A program made the position numbers and the translations under genes. The notes under the pieces were generated by a model. It was not told where the DNA came from. It saw only the letters and a program-made list of their open reading frames with translations, and ran no database searches. From positions 647,956 to 711,955 of the forward strand of contig JALPQD010000302.1 of NCBI GenBank assembly GCA_023101885.1: a stretch of 64,000 nucleotides of DNA, in the 5' to 3' direction. The DNA is from Typhlomys cinereus (taxonomy: Eukaryota; Chordata; Mammalia; Rodentia; Platacanthomyidae). Below are positions 45,415 to 57,936 of the stretch, piece after piece. Numbering within the stretch: the stretch's first letter is position 1; the number at the start of each line of letters is the position of its first letter.

Positions 45415-45780
45415 TAAAAAAATGTTGGATTATTTAGGGTGATTCCATTAGCTATCATGAATAGTCCTGCAATGAACATGGATGTACATGTGTCACCACA
45501 GTAAATGTAAATACTGGGAATTCCCAGTAGTGGTAAAACTGGGTCATATAACATTTCAGTTTTTAACTTTAGAAAGCAATCACTATACTGATCACCAGAG
45601 TGGTTGTACAAGTGTGCATTGACACCAGCAATGTATGAGGACTCCCTTCTTCCTGCATCCTCTTCAACATTTGTTGTTTTATGTGTTTTGGATTTTGGCC
45701 ATTCTGATCAGGGTGATAAAGTATCTCAGGGTGGTTTTGATTTTCATTTCCCTAATGGGAACTAACTTTTGTTAGAATAG
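45415..45780 (-). mobile_element. L1 ORF2 C-terminal fragment, minus strand
   Basis: Antisense L1 phrases in the right order: 'tagtcctgcaatgaacatgg', 'gattttggccattctgatca', 'gggtgataaagtatctcagg' and 'ttttgattttcatttcccta'. The minus-strand frame at 45,414-45,611 keeps 'EMLYDPVLPLLGI', the ORF2 passage seen at 40,728-40,765 in the inner L1. Confidence 0.85.
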
Positions 45781-46904
45781 GCACCAAAGAGCTTTTGGGT
45801 TTATATGAATAGAAGTGTCTAAGTGTGTTCCTTGCAAGCATATGCACTGGACAGATTAGCTCAGCTTGCTAGGATATTCACTTACTTAGCACTAATCTGC
45901 ACATTGATGTGAAAGTATGTTTTAGATGTGGCTGCCACTTTATTTCAAATAAAAGAGATTACCTCTGGAAAGGAGGATAGGACTCACCCTATCAGATTGT
46001 GTTTTTGACAGCAAAAAACAACAAAGACAAGATAACTTTTTACCTCAGTAAAGATTATAACAACAATTTATAAGTTTATACTGTTGACATCCTGCCCAAC
46101 AGATTTTAAGATAGTGTCAGTTAGATTATTATACACACATGGAATTTCTTTCTCTGAGAATCTTTGATGACATGTATTCTCTCCTCTGCTTTCCAAGCCT
46201 ATTGTACTTTTTGCTGTTCTTCTTACAAAATTGAAATGTAGTTTAATATTATATTTAATTTAATATATATAAATGTATATTTAAGCACACAGTTTGATGA
46301 GTTGTGATACTTGTATCCTCTCTTGGAATTATATCCAGATTAGTTATAGACTCTTTACTCTTGAATATGGTAGACTTTTAAATGATTTTTTAAGATAATA
46401 GAAATATAGACAATCAACATTTGTGAGATCTAACTAAAACAGAGGTTAGAGCCAAATATAACAATGCAACAAGACATGGATATTGATTGATGAGCATTCA
46501 CTAGTTCAGCTCCTAAAATCGGGTTTGGTCCTATGTCTTATTACTTTGGTCAGATGGGAGAAGTTACATTTTATGTTATTGATGGCCTTTATATATTTAA
46601 AACCTTGACCCTTGGGTATTTCTGTGGATCAGTAGTCCTCTTCCATAGAGCACTTGACTCTGCATGGTCCCTGCCCTCAGTGATGTATTCTTGAGCCATT
46701 CTTTTCTGTTATCCTCCTTTTCATCCCTTCCTTCATTTCTATATTGCTTAATTGTCACACACATCTTATGACTTTTCACCTTTTCAGAGAGGGTAATGAA
46801 GATGGTGACAGTCTAGCTGTTTCATATGATGTTGTTTATCACAGTTATTAAAAGTATGTTTCATTACTATCTCTTCTCCTTATTATTCTGTTCCTAGTTG
46901 TTTG
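45781..46904. other. AT-rich stretch without recognised feature
   Basis: Nothing supported. Confidence 0.5.
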
Positions 46905-47283
46905 GTTTCATAGTTAGGCACAAGTGTCAACTTGACAGTTGAGGACTTGAGCTCTGGGCATGGTTGTAGAGAATGAGTAGTTAAGCCTAGAGTGAACCTG
47001 AAGGAGATTGTCTAGTTGATGGGGTAGACTCAGCCCATGGTGGGTAGGTTTAGGCCCTGAACAAGTGAATAAAATACAGAAAGCTGGTTAAGAGAGTTGG
47101 CATCCTTGTGTATACTTGCCTAGACATGCTGGTCTGGTAAGTAAGGATTGTCCCTCTCTCAGCCATTATGTAGAGATGGTGTGGCCAGTTCCCTGTAACC
47201 AGTAATTGTAAGAGAATAAATTCCTTGTTCCCTTAAGCCATCTGATGGTCATTTATCACCAACCATGCAGGGGAACTGCAACA
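46905..47283 (+). mobile_element. ERVL/MaLR-type solo LTR
   Basis: Close relative of 17,200-17,624 in the same order: 'tagttaggcacaagtgtcaa', 'gaaggagattgtctag', 'gacatgctggtctgg', 'gtaaggattgtccctctctc', AATAAA near 47,216, 'ccttgttcccttaagcca' and an ACTGCAACA end. No internal region follows, so it is a solo copy. Confidence 0.85.
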
Positions 47284-50200
47284 CTTGGTTAATATTTTCC
47301 CTTTAAGATTCTGCATGTCCTCAGAAAGAAGTGTTTCAGCACATCTGGTAACCCACAAGCTGACAGCACACGCGGTATTATTTTTCCCAAGAACACTCTT
47401 GTCTGTGATTAATGATGTCACAGCAGCATTGAAAACCACTATTTCGTAGCACAGTAAATGTCTGGCTACAGAGGAATTTCTATCTCCCATTTTTTGGCAC
47501 CTTTATCTGTATACATAACTATTTATTCCTTGCTATTTTTGCCACTTGATTTTCTGGGGGCAGGAACAGGAAGTAGACTATTCAAGATCTAGTCTTCAAT
47601 TAGATGAGTAAAAGTTGAGAAAGCAAGAGGGATGGAGGAGGTTTTCAGGCTTCTATTTTGACTTTACTCTGTGGAATCACTCACCCATAGCAACACAGAA
47701 ATATCAGCAGTTTAGAAGGAGGATAATGAGTTTAATTTTGGTCTACTGAGAATGTTAGAAAAGACATAAATGTTTACTGTAAAGGTCGAATCAAGACTGG
47801 TCAAGCTATATTTCATAAGTGCATTAATTAAAGCAGAGGTCTTCCTACTGGTCAGTAACACATATGTGTTTCATCTGGGTAACAATAATTTTTACACAGG
47901 GACACTTTTAATGTGGGAGATCAAATACCTCCTGAAAATGGAATTATTAGTAAGGTGGGAATTCAAGCATTATGAAAATGACTTTTGACTAATATTCACC
48001 GTGTGTTAGCTTTCAGTTCATTGATTTCTAATGACTGGGAACCTGCCTCATACACAGAAAGCTATATGCATCTCTCAAATTTTCCTTGGAAATCCTACTC
48101 TATGTTTGACAGGCAATTCTCCACAAAGGGCCATCTTTCTGTGCTCTTGGATTGCTAATGGTCCTTCAACATAGCCATAAATGAATTCAGCACAGATAAG
48201 AGTTTTAATTATTGTTTCATTTTTAAAATCCAAATATCTCAAAACATAATTACCTTGTTCTATAAAAGTACCATATAATAGAAAAATTCACTGAATATTT
48301 AAGGTGCTTTTAAAATTGATCAATAGGCCTGCTCCTCAAAAATGCCTTCCTGTAGACAGTTCTTCCTTTTCATAATTTATAGCCATGCTATCTTGAAACA
48401 GAATCTGAGGATCAAAATTGGTTTGCAGGAGTGATTGAGAAATATTCTTCAAACTCCAAGGGAATGAGTGTCGACATCACCGCAGCAGCTGCACCTCTTA
48501 AGATCCCCAGCACAGCCAACCCGGAAAGCCTCCAATTATAACTCAGACTTTATTAACAAGAAGTCACAGATTTGAGACCTTCAATAATGATCACGAAAAT
48601 CATCATCATTGATAGAACTTCAATTTTTACCCTAATAAGTATTAGATCCTAAATTTATCGTTTGCTTTTCTAACTTCCCTTTCTAATCACTAACTTAGCC
48701 TGTAAGATTACTGTATTAACAAAGACCGAAAGACAGTTGGTCTTACAGTTGTTTGGGTTTTCTTTCTGGGAAGAAAGAATACACATATACATGTCTATAA
48801 TTCTTGTTTTACTTATTAACTTAGTGAATGTTCTATCAATATCTTCTGCTGGTGAAGTTCCTTGTGTCTAGTAAATATTCACTTAAAGTAGACTTAAAAT
48901 CAATTAGTGTAGTTTCAAATATTGACATATTCTAGTAGAACAGAATCCAAAGTGAGTTTTGTCTTCAAATAAAACATTGTCTGCATCATAACATATATCA
49001 GTATTTCTGGAATTTCACTCAACATAAATTGGTTGAACAACCAACTATGTTAAGAGTAAACCGAGGTTCATAAGAACAAAACACTGATATACCTAAGGAA
49101 ATGCTCAGGATACATTTATTAAAATGTATGCAAGATTGCTGTGTTAGCAGAGAAGGGCCTTAATCTCTCTGGACTTGTGGTAGGGCTAAAAGGGAACCAA
49201 GATGTTCTGTCTGTGAGTTGTTCAGAGAGAAAGTCTGAGGGGAGGCCAAAGAAAGGCCTTAAAAGATGGGAATATGAGAAAGGAGCCTTGTGCATTGATT
49301 TTCTTATTTCATTATATTTCATTATTTAAGAGAGCAAAAGTGAAAAGGTTCGTGACATTTTAGAGTTGGAAAAGATCCTAGAATTTTTTAGTATATTTTT
49401 TTCCATCTAATTCAATAATCCCTACTCCCAAAGTTCTGAAATGTTACTCGAAGCAATCTTCTTCCCATTAGTCTTATTTTCTGTGTAATTTATGCTACTC
49501 ACACTTTATAAAGCATGAAGAACTGGACACAAAAATAGAGAAACTCTCATCCCAGAAGATGCTGCTGTGTGTCTCATTTGTCATGGTGCATAGACCCTTT
49601 CTGATTTTCAGTGCAAAGAATCAGACTATCAGACCTGCCTTCTTGGAAGCAGTTACAATAAAATTTAATCATTTCAGTGAATGCCTGAAAATCCTGCCTG
49701 TCCACTGCTGTGACACATAGTAATGCTGAAGTACAGGCTAACTGAGTGAAGTAGCATATGGGATAGCAAGTCCTGTCCAGTTGAACAATGTGAGAGAAAA
49801 CCCTAGCCTTACCATATGGCTGATTTGGGGGAAATCGCTCATAGATTCTTATTTGCACGTTAAGTACAAGGCCCCACTAGCTAATTGTATGGAACATCCC
49901 ACTTTACCCACACTACAGTGTTGGCAAGTAGCTTAGAAGTATGGACATTTTAGAGCTAAAATAGTCTTTATAAATTATTCGTGCAATATCATTTTTATTA
50001 CAAGGAATAAACTATAACTCAGATTGTTTCTCCTTTTCTGAAGTCGTTCTACATGTTGGTTCTCTTACTGGCTGGCCAGCAGGAATTCCTGCAGCTTGCT
50101 CTGCTGATAAACTTCACAATGCAGGCTCCAAACTAAGCAGTGCTCCCACAAATGCAAGTCTCCCACCAACGCACAGGTCCTCTATGCTTTGTTAAAATGA

Positions 50201-51235
50201 CTCAGAGAGAAAGGAACAGGCATCAAGGGTCCATGTCTATGTTTCTCTGATATTTTTACATAAAAATATTTATGTTTTGCCCAATAGAGTTTATGGATTC
50301 GACTCACACTCTGTGTTCCTAGCAAGTGGGCCCAGTTATCTTATGAATGATACCAACATTTTTAAAGAAACATTAACAAAAGAAATATGGGATTATTGGT
50401 GACTGTGCCATACATAGCACTTAGTACAAAGCTGAGTTCAGTTTTGTTCCCTCACTAATCCATTCTTCACATTCATATATGTTTGAGTATATAGGTATAA
50501 ATGGAACACCTCCGTGAGCATAGGAAATCTGTTTTCTTTAGTGAAATTAAAGTGAAGTTTTAAACCATTTTCATTTAGCAACTCAACAAATACTTACTAA
50601 ATGCTTATATGTTGATGGCTGCCTAGTCCACTTGGCATCAAAAGTAAACAAAGCATATGAACATTCACTCCCATGGAAATATGAATTTTCAGTGACATTA
50701 GGGGATTCATTACTTTATTAAAATAGTCATTAACTCGGTCACATTTGCATAGTTAATATTACATCCATTAGTATTGATTTTTCAGCATCATCTTTTCCAA
50801 TTTTACATTCAAAACAATTTCTTTCAAACCTTTGTGTTCAATTTGGGGAATAATTTAAAAGGAATCATTATACCCATTTTTTATTTGCACAGTTTTAGAG
50901 ACAAAGAATATGGCTTATACTCTAAGTTGGGATGATGATGGGATGCATAGAGAACTGTGCTCAAAGCAGTGTTGTCTTGGGTTTTTACTTTATGGAGGTG
51001 GATATTTAGGACTACTTAAAGGCATCAGTTGCTATAATGCTTTATGAGTGATGAATGACTTCTTTACAATGATATGCAGTGATACAATGATGATGTCATA
51101 ATCACAGGAGTGATTGCTAGGTTGGTGTTAATTTGTCTGGTCTCTCTCATTCTGCAAGATAATCTTGTAAACATCTCATCACTGATGTTGTCTTATGGAA
51201 ATGTGTTTTCTCAAACAGTTGTGTACTTTGAAAGT
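47284..51235. other. Long stretch without recognised gene
   Basis: Mostly AT-rich unique DNA. The patch at 48,465-48,555 has several CpGs ('tgtcgacatcaccgcagc', 'aacccggaaagcc') and, on the minus strand, AATAAA near 48,553 (see findings). The frames at 49,119-49,329 and 49,574-49,858 show no domain. 50,570-50,620 recalls an L2/MIR-type passage. Confidence 0.45.
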
Positions 51236-51239
51236 GAAG

Positions 51240-51310
51240 AAATTGCTGTGCTTGGGATATTGCTCAGAGCAAAGCACGTGCATGAAGCCCTACCTTCAAT
51301 CACAATAAAT
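51240..51310 (+). mobile_element. ID-type SINE
   Basis: 'gcttgggatattgctcagag', 'caaagcacgtgcatgaagcc' and 'taccttcaatcacaataaat' follow the ID tRNA-like head and A-rich tail. Confidence 0.65.
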
Positions 51311-51339
51311 AAATAGATAGGTAAATAAATAAGTAAAGC

Positions 51340-53150
51340 AACTGAGTAAGAGCCCTTAAATACAAATATAGCTTCACAAAAATTTTAATCAAGATAGTCT
51401 CTTTGCCCAGTTAGATTTTTTTTAAGGAAAATAGAGTTCATACTATATTTAAGCACATGTGGCAGAAATATCCATTCCTAAAATTGTTCTTTCTCCAAGA
51501 ATTCTCTATTTTTCACACATACCTCCTCTGGGACCCTTCTAACAAAGGAGATCTGAAAAGGCAAAAATCACTTGCTGTCCAGATCTGTATAACAGTTCGA
51601 TGTTATCATTGGAAACCAGTGCATGGTGGATATGCGCTCTGAAGGCCACCACTGCTCGCTTGTGGGAGGGGTCCCTTGGTACATGAGCTTCTAGTGATTT
51701 AGGTGGAGGTACTGCAAGAATTAACAATAACTGCTTAGCAGCAGAGCCTGGCATTCATGTAGTGACTGGAACTGTTTCTGTGCACAGACTGTAGAATTGG
51801 CTCATCCACAAATGTCCATGGAGTATCCCCTGGGACTGGTGTAGAGAATTCCTGAGGACCTTATCTGAGTACCCTTCTCTCCTTCATGTCAGCCCAGCCC
51901 CACTGTCATCCATTTCAAGATGACATTGTATTTGTGAATGCCATCTTTCATTTCTGCTGACCATAAATATTGAGATCTAGCCATCACAATGTGAATGTGA
52001 TAGAATCAATCTTTAGATGGTTATTCTTTGTGACAGGGGAATCAATGTGCTTCTCACAGGGTTATAGTACAATTCTGAGATTTGCGCTGCCAAAATAAAA
52101 CATTATTACATGCTTATGATTTGGAAACCTTTAAAAATGATTAATTTGGTGAAGGTATAGGGGCATTGGTCATAAAACTATAGGCCTTCAGTTTTATTTC
52201 AATGTTGAGGCAATTCATAAATAACCATTGTCAAAATATATCACCATATTGCAAAGATGTTATGCTTCTTGCCTTTCTGCAATAAAATTGTGCATATATT
52301 TTCTTCCATAAAAATTTGTTGCTTCACGCACAAAAACACACAATTCAATATTTCATAATACCATTAATGGTCCATTTTTAGAGTTATGCAGATTTAGGTG
52401 CATAATACAGAATAAAAGTAATTTTTTCTTTAAGTCATAGAACTGATAAATTGCTTTCCACTCTGTCCTTTCTAGGATAGTTTCTTTTGAATTGATAACT
52501 TATTTTCAAAGTTGCTTATGAAAGTAAACTGCAAGTGATGATGACTCACACAAATTAGCTTGCTTGTTTTGAATATTTTGAATTATAGTAGATAGAAATA
52601 GTTTCATATTATTCCCTTACATTCTCTTAAAAACTGAATCAACATAATAATGACTATAATTCAATAGAGCAATAAAAATTGAAGGCAACTCCACATAGTG
52701 TATGGCTGTATGTGATAAAAAGATGAAGTCAATAAAGTCAAAAATTTTAGAATTAAAACATTGTAACTAAAAACTATTCCTTTTGGAGGGATGATGCCTG
52801 CTGTGAGTATCACACAGATGAGAGTGAGTGTTAAGCTAAGTGCTGAAAGCTGATTCTTTGAGTTCCTGACTCTCTAGTTAGCCTCAAAGACAAACTTGAG
52901 GTTCATCTTTTAAACTCACAAGTGACTGATGCCTGAAACCTTTGCCAGCACCTGTGTGGCCTGAGGACTGGCCTGAGGGCTCTGTCTTGTCTGTACACTC
53001 ATGTATATACTTTACATGTGTTGCTCACAAGCCAGACAGGAGCTGCTTAAAGTCTGTGTTCTGCCCTGATGCTTTATCAGAAATAATGCATTTCCTGTGA
53101 ATGCTTTTAATGTGAGCAATGATATTTCTGTGGCCATGTGGCTTACTTTG
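51340..53150. other. Stretch without recognised gene
   Basis: Frames at 51,457-51,754 lie on both strands and have no family signature. Nothing else supported. Confidence 0.45.
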
Positions 53151-53154
53151 AAGT

Positions 53155-53290
53155 ATTCGAGGTCAAGCTTGGCAAAACTGCATTTCTCAGAGATCAGTGC
53201 AGAAGGATTTGAGTTTATGGACAGCCTTAGCTACATGGTCAGTGCCAAGCCAGCCTGAGGTACAAAGACTGTTTTTGTTTGTTTGTTTAA
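53155..53290 (+). mobile_element. Possible diverged B1-type SINE
   Basis: 'ggatttgagtttatggacag', 'ccttagctacatggtcagtg' and 'ccaagccagcctgaggtaca' suggest a decayed B1 body, followed by a (GTTT)n stretch. Confidence 0.4.
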
Positions 53291-53539
53291 ACATATTCAG
53301 GTTCATATCTTGTTTCTTCTCTTAAACTGCATATGCTTTGATGGGTAATGCTTGTGCCTTACTGAGCACTGTGACTTCCAGTCCACTTCACCCTGAAGCA
53401 TGCACACGTGTGCCTAATCTGCAGAGACTGATGGCATGTAGGAAAAGAAAGGTACTTGAGAATCAAACAACAGATCCAGTAACTGAGCAAACAAAAGTTA
53501 GATTAGACTAGAAAATTTAAGCAGTTGAGAGCTAAAGCT

Positions 53540-53720
53540 GAGTCCGGCCTGGTGGTAGAGCTCTTTAATCCAACTGCTCAGGAGACCAAGGCAGGAGGTC
53601 AAAGTTCAGAGCCATCCAGAAGTACAGTTATGTCAAGGCCAGCCTGAATATTTAATGTCTTGAAATATATGAAAAAGAAACTGGGGATATAGTTTAAAGG
53701 TAAAATTCTTGCCTAACATA
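53540..53720 (+). mobile_element. B1-type SINE joined to an ID-like segment
   Basis: B1 order is seen in 'gtccggcctggtggtagagc', 'tttaatccaactgctcagga', 'gaccaaggcaggaggtcaaa' and 'caaggccagcctgaatattt'. 'ctggggatatagtttaaagg' (53,681-53,700) is an ID-like head directly after it, so this may be a composite B1-ID SINE. Confidence 0.65.
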
Positions 53721-54380
53721 ATTTCAATTAGTTAGCACTAGAAAGTTAATTAATTAATCAATGCAATGAAATGAAAAAGAAAACTGTAGAGTCAAGGAAT
53801 GCTGTTCAGACTTTACTCAGTTTACCACATCCAGGCTACTACAGAATACAAAACAGGTGAGAAAGAAATCTTTTCCCATACCTATTTTAATTTCTAAAAA
53901 AATAAACTCCTATTTATGGTCATAGTAACTTTAACTCCAAATCATCTAAGTAAGGAAACTAATATCTTGTGCTTTGGTAAAATTCCTTTTTCTAATGTAG
54001 CAAACTTTTTCAATTAGCAACCATCATCTATGTATGGCCTGAAGTGCAGCACTTTAACCAGCTTTGGTATTCCCTGGGAACTTGCCAGAAAAGTACAAAT
54101 TAGGTATCATCCCTTACCTTCTGAGTGATGGTTTTCCCAATGATCAAACATGCTTACTTCCCCCAAACAGTTGCAAGTGTCATATAAACAGAGGGGAAGG
54201 AATCAGGACAAGGAACACATAATTTAAGGCTCTGAGGCAAAACTGATAATTACAATCAAAACATTTGATATTTCTGAAGCACAAATCTGTGATTAAGAAA
54301 TACACTCCTTTCCAAAAACTCTAGCTTGCTTCAATAGTGGTATTCCAACAAACATGTGTTGCTTTTTAAATATCATATAT
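53721..54380. other. Stretch without recognised feature
   Basis: Nothing supported. Confidence 0.5.
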
Positions 54381-54383
54381 ATA

Positions 54384-54460
54384 TCTTCTGGGGATTGAGC
54401 TCAAGTCACCAGTTTTTTGAGCTGGTGCTCTACTTGTTGAGCTACTTTCCCAGCCCTAAA
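54384..54460 (-). mobile_element. ID-type SINE, minus strand
   Basis: 'ctggggattgagctcaagtc', 'gctggtgctctacttgttga' and 'gctactttcccagcccta' are the antisense of the ID head. Confidence 0.75.
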
Positions 54461-54464
54461 ACTA

Positions 54465-55045
54465 TGTTTCATGCTGTACATTGACAAGTGGATATGTGCA
54501 TTTGGACTCTGATTTCACGAGTGTAACGATGACCAAAAGGATGAACAAGAGTTGTTTTATGTGTATGTGGAGAGCGTGCACATTACTTAATGCATTCTTT
54601 TATCTACATGAGCAAACAAAAATGCATAGATAGGCTGTGTGAATACAGATGAACAGAAAACAATTTACTGAAGTTATCACCTTATCACAATCCTTGGATG
54701 AGAAGACCATGGAGTCATCTTTTAATTATTTCAAATTCTGTGATCATTTTTAAAGCTGACAGTCTACTCATTTGGTCATAGTCATTTCCACAAACAGAGG
54801 ATGGATCTGAATCAAAAGCATGGTAGGTTGGATATAATTCTTCTCAAAGTAAGATAGCAGCATCAAGGTGAGGAGGGAGCTTTGATGAAGCAGAGGCTTC
54901 CTGTGGAACTAAGCAGGAGAACGGTGGGAGATTTGTCACTGAGAAAATAACGGTTTGACAGTCAGGTTATGCGAGGAGAATACTATCTGGTGTTTAGCCC
55001 CAAAGTCTTCATGGAGTCAATGCCAAACAGTGACTCTAACAAAAC
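54465..55045. other. Stretch without recognised feature
   Basis: Nothing supported. Confidence 0.5.
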
Positions 55046-55354
55046 ATTCTTTTTCGGGGCTGGAGAGGTGGCTCAGGGGTCAAGCCTCTGCCTTGCAGGC
55101 GGAAGGTCCTGAGTTCGGATCCTAGACCCCACGTATAGACGCCGGGTGGAAGCGCGGGCGGCCTGCGTTTCTGGTCCTGGTAGGGCGGAGCCTGTGAATC
55201 CTGGGGCAGAGTAAACAAGGAGGAGGCGGTTCATGGTGGTTCCCAAATTCGTCCGTGGTTCTACATACACACATACACACACACACACCGCACACACACA
55301 CACACACAATTGAATAAATAAGAAAATGAAAAACTATTAAAAAAATTCTCTTTC
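55046..55354 (+). mobile_element. tRNA-derived SINE with CA tail, well preserved
   Basis: SINE 55,056-55,344. The head is 'ggggctggagaggtggctca' with a box-B-like 'gagttcggatcc' (55,111-55,122). Then come a CpG-rich body with 'gcgggcggcctgcgtttc' and 'tcgtccgtggttctacatac', a CA run (55,266-55,308) and a terminal 'caattgaataaataagaa'. Flanks attctttttc (55,046-55,055) and attctctttc (55,345-55,354) match at 9 of 10 positions. Retained CpGs suggest a fairly recent insertion. The frames through it are artefacts. Confidence 0.9.
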
Positions 55355-55359
55355 ACCTC

Positions 55360-56740
55360 TCTATGAACCTTCTCTAGTGCACAGGGGCCAGATAACGGCT
55401 ACCCTCATTCTAACTTTAGGAGACTTCTCTTAGATGAATGGTCAGCAATACAGATGTTGTTATGGATAATTTCATGAAGAATTTCCCAATATCTCTAAAA
55501 CCCTTTCTGATTTATTGTATCAATTACTTGTCTGTGGAGTGCTTTCTCTAGTTCCTTCTTAACATGCATCTATCCTTACTTATCTGTCTGTAGTGCCTAA
55601 ATCTTACTCTTCCAGCTCTTGGGCAGGAGAGGGTGGCATTCAAATCTCACATATGCTGCTTACAAAGTGTGAAGTATTCAATACCTTTAGCCACATGCAA
55701 TGAGACAGATCTATAAGCATTCATTCAATATCTACCATATGCCCCCTATGGTGGGGACAGAATCTGTGGAATCCTTTCACATAGGGAAGTTCTAACTTCA
55801 GAGATAAGCAAGTAGTCTTGAGGTGTGATAAGTTCTCTATACAGGGGTGGAGGTGAAGGGAGTGAACCTATGGCTACAGCTCAGGGAAAGAAAAGAAGAA
55901 TCTAGGAGTGGTCTCTAAGCAGGAATCTTCAGCTAGGAGTCATGGAAAGTCCGTAGCAGTGTCAGTGCTCCAGTGCTTGGGACAAGCCCAAGCAAGTCTC
56001 CTTCACTAAACAACATGGAATCTTAAAGACCTAAAGCATATAGATCCTGAGCAACAGTAGTCGACTGTGCCCAAAAACCGCAGTGGACACAGGAGTAACT
56101 TAAGCTAATGAGCAAAATCTAAGTTCTTCCATCAAAATTATAGCTAAGCCTGGGCTCTCCCATGCTGGGTTTACATTTCCTGGCCTGACCATCCATATTC
56201 TAATTCACTGAGCATTCTCAGTGAGTATAAACCATGAGCTCTTTAGATTCTGAAGATTCTTTAGCAATTTCCTATTTTGGTTGCAAAACATCTCTTCCTC
56301 GCATAACTTGTTTTAAATGGATAACTATTTCTAGGGATTTTGAGACCAAAAAAACCTCAGGGGAGACACCTGGAGAGGCTAATTTACTCAGGAATGACAA
56401 TAATTAAATTGTAAATGATGAAAAGGATATTTTATTGGACTATAAATCTCATAGAGAAACACAGATTTAAAGAGCATCAGGAAAGAGTACCATTTTAGCA
56501 ATTATTTAGGGGGGATCTTACGTGAATTATAATTTTAGAGAACTACCATTTAGAGTTTTATTCAGCAAATGATTTTGAATTATCTCTTTGGCCTTTTGTC
56601 ACAGATTGTCACTTCAAGTATAAATAAGAAAACCTAAATTGAAAGCCTAATCTTCATGCTTAAAAAAAAAAAAAAAACGAGACTCCAGGAAGTGAGTGGT
56701 CAGTGGTAAGTAAACTCTGAACCTCTTCTGTGTAGTTCCT
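55360..56740. other. Stretch without recognised gene
   Basis: 55,712-55,750 ('attcattcaatatctaccat') recalls an L2/MIR-type end. An A-run lies at 56,662-56,677. No gene seen. Confidence 0.45.
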
Positions 56741-56749
56741 CCAAGGAAG

Positions 56750-57018
56750 CTGCCTTCTTCCTTCTTCCAGGTTCTCTCTCTCTCTTGTGTGTACGTGTGT
56801 GGACAAGAAGGCACTTGAATGTGTGTGCCTGTGGAGACCCAAGGGGATGTCCAGAGTTAACCTGGGTTGCTCTTCCCACCTTACTGCTTTGCTCTAGATA
56901 TGCCACCCCCATATCCGCCTTGCATTTTTTTAAACTCTGGCTCTGATGGATTCAAACTCAGGTCCTTTTGCTTGCAAAATGAAAGCTTTGACCCCTGAGG
57001 GCTTTCTCCAGCCCTGAG
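56750..57018 (-). mobile_element. Diverged tRNA-derived SINE, minus strand
   Basis: On the minus strand, 'tcagggctggagaaagccct' type head near 57,016, 'tgagtttgaatccatcagag' near the B box, a body and a (CT/GT)-rich tail near 56,775-56,805. Confidence 0.7.
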
Positions 57019-57122
57019 CCTCAATCTCTTAATTTGTGATAAAACCTAGGGCTATTCTGAGAATAACAATTTTATTTTATGTAAAAATGGTGCAATCCAA
57101 TAATAAATTTTTGTATTTGTTC

Positions 57123-57685
57123 GATGCTTATCCATATTCTCTTTTTAACATTTTTTATTATCTCTGCTCATACAAATTTAAGAGGTACACCGGTTCCCTC
57201 CCTCCCTCCTCCTCCCTACCCCTCTGCTCGCCCTTCCCTCACCCTTCCCTTCCCACCCCCCAGTGCCTCCTCTCCCCCAATCCCTGGAGAATTCTTTAAT
57301 GTGCATGCCTGACTGTCCTCTGGGTCCTCCTCTTCGATGACATACAAGGACCCAGCGGCATTTCCCTGAACCCTTTCTCGTGTTCCCCTTAAGCATAGGA
57401 ACACTATTTTGGCTGTCAATCCCTTGCCTCCAAGGATCTTGGTGCTTTTAGCAAATGCTAGACTTTGTGGGGACAATAGTGTGTTGGACATTGTGCAGGG
57501 CATGGAAAGTCCAATTATGATTGCTTCGGCCCTAACTTGTGTGGAGTATCTTGCATATCATTGCTCCTCCTATCCTTGCGCTCTTACACTCTTACCGCCC
57601 CCTCTTCCACAAATTTCCCTGAGCTTCAGGATGGGAAGAGATTAGGCTGGGCTAGTTCTAGGTGGTTGATGCTTATCCATATTCT
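57123..57685 (-). mobile_element. 5'-truncated L1 tail, minus strand, 18-bp TSD
   Basis: L1 insertion 57,141-57,667 read on the minus strand. It starts at 'aaccacctagaactagc', runs through the conserved 3' UTR blocks and a G-rich tract (antisense CT-rich, 57,192-57,262), and ends in a short A-rich tail ('aataaaaaa' antisense near 57,150). It is flanked by a perfect 18-bp duplication, gatgcttatccatattct, at 57,123-57,140 and 57,668-57,685. Frames inside are by-products. Confidence 0.92.
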
Positions 57686-57875
57686 ATATCTTCCTAAATC
57701 TTAAAGGAAATGAGCCTATTGTCATGAAGGTACCTTGTGGCATGTTATAGATATTTCTGGAATACTGATGGGTAAAGGATCATGCTAAAGTAATGACTAG
57801 GTCTGTTCATGACTAAGTCAAGGCATTGACTTGCCCAAAAAAGAATTACGAGGAAGAGGAAGGAGCAGTGTGGGC

Positions 57876-57891
57876 AAGAAATTATAACCTT

Positions 57892-57923
<32 letters not shown>

Positions 57924-57936
57924 GAAATTATAACCT
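57876..57936. mobile_element. T/A-only insertion between 15-bp duplications
   Basis: aagaaattataacct occurs at 57,876-57,890 and again at 57,922-57,936. Between them are only eight T then about 23 A. The duplication is what L1-machinery insertion leaves, and the T-then-A insert looks like a poly(A)-only cDNA with an inverted 5' half. Confidence 0.75.

Noticed and set aside
55056..55125. A tRNA gene
   Set aside because: The A- and B-box-like head belongs to a SINE. It lacks a full cloverleaf and is followed by the SINE body and flanked by a target-site duplication.
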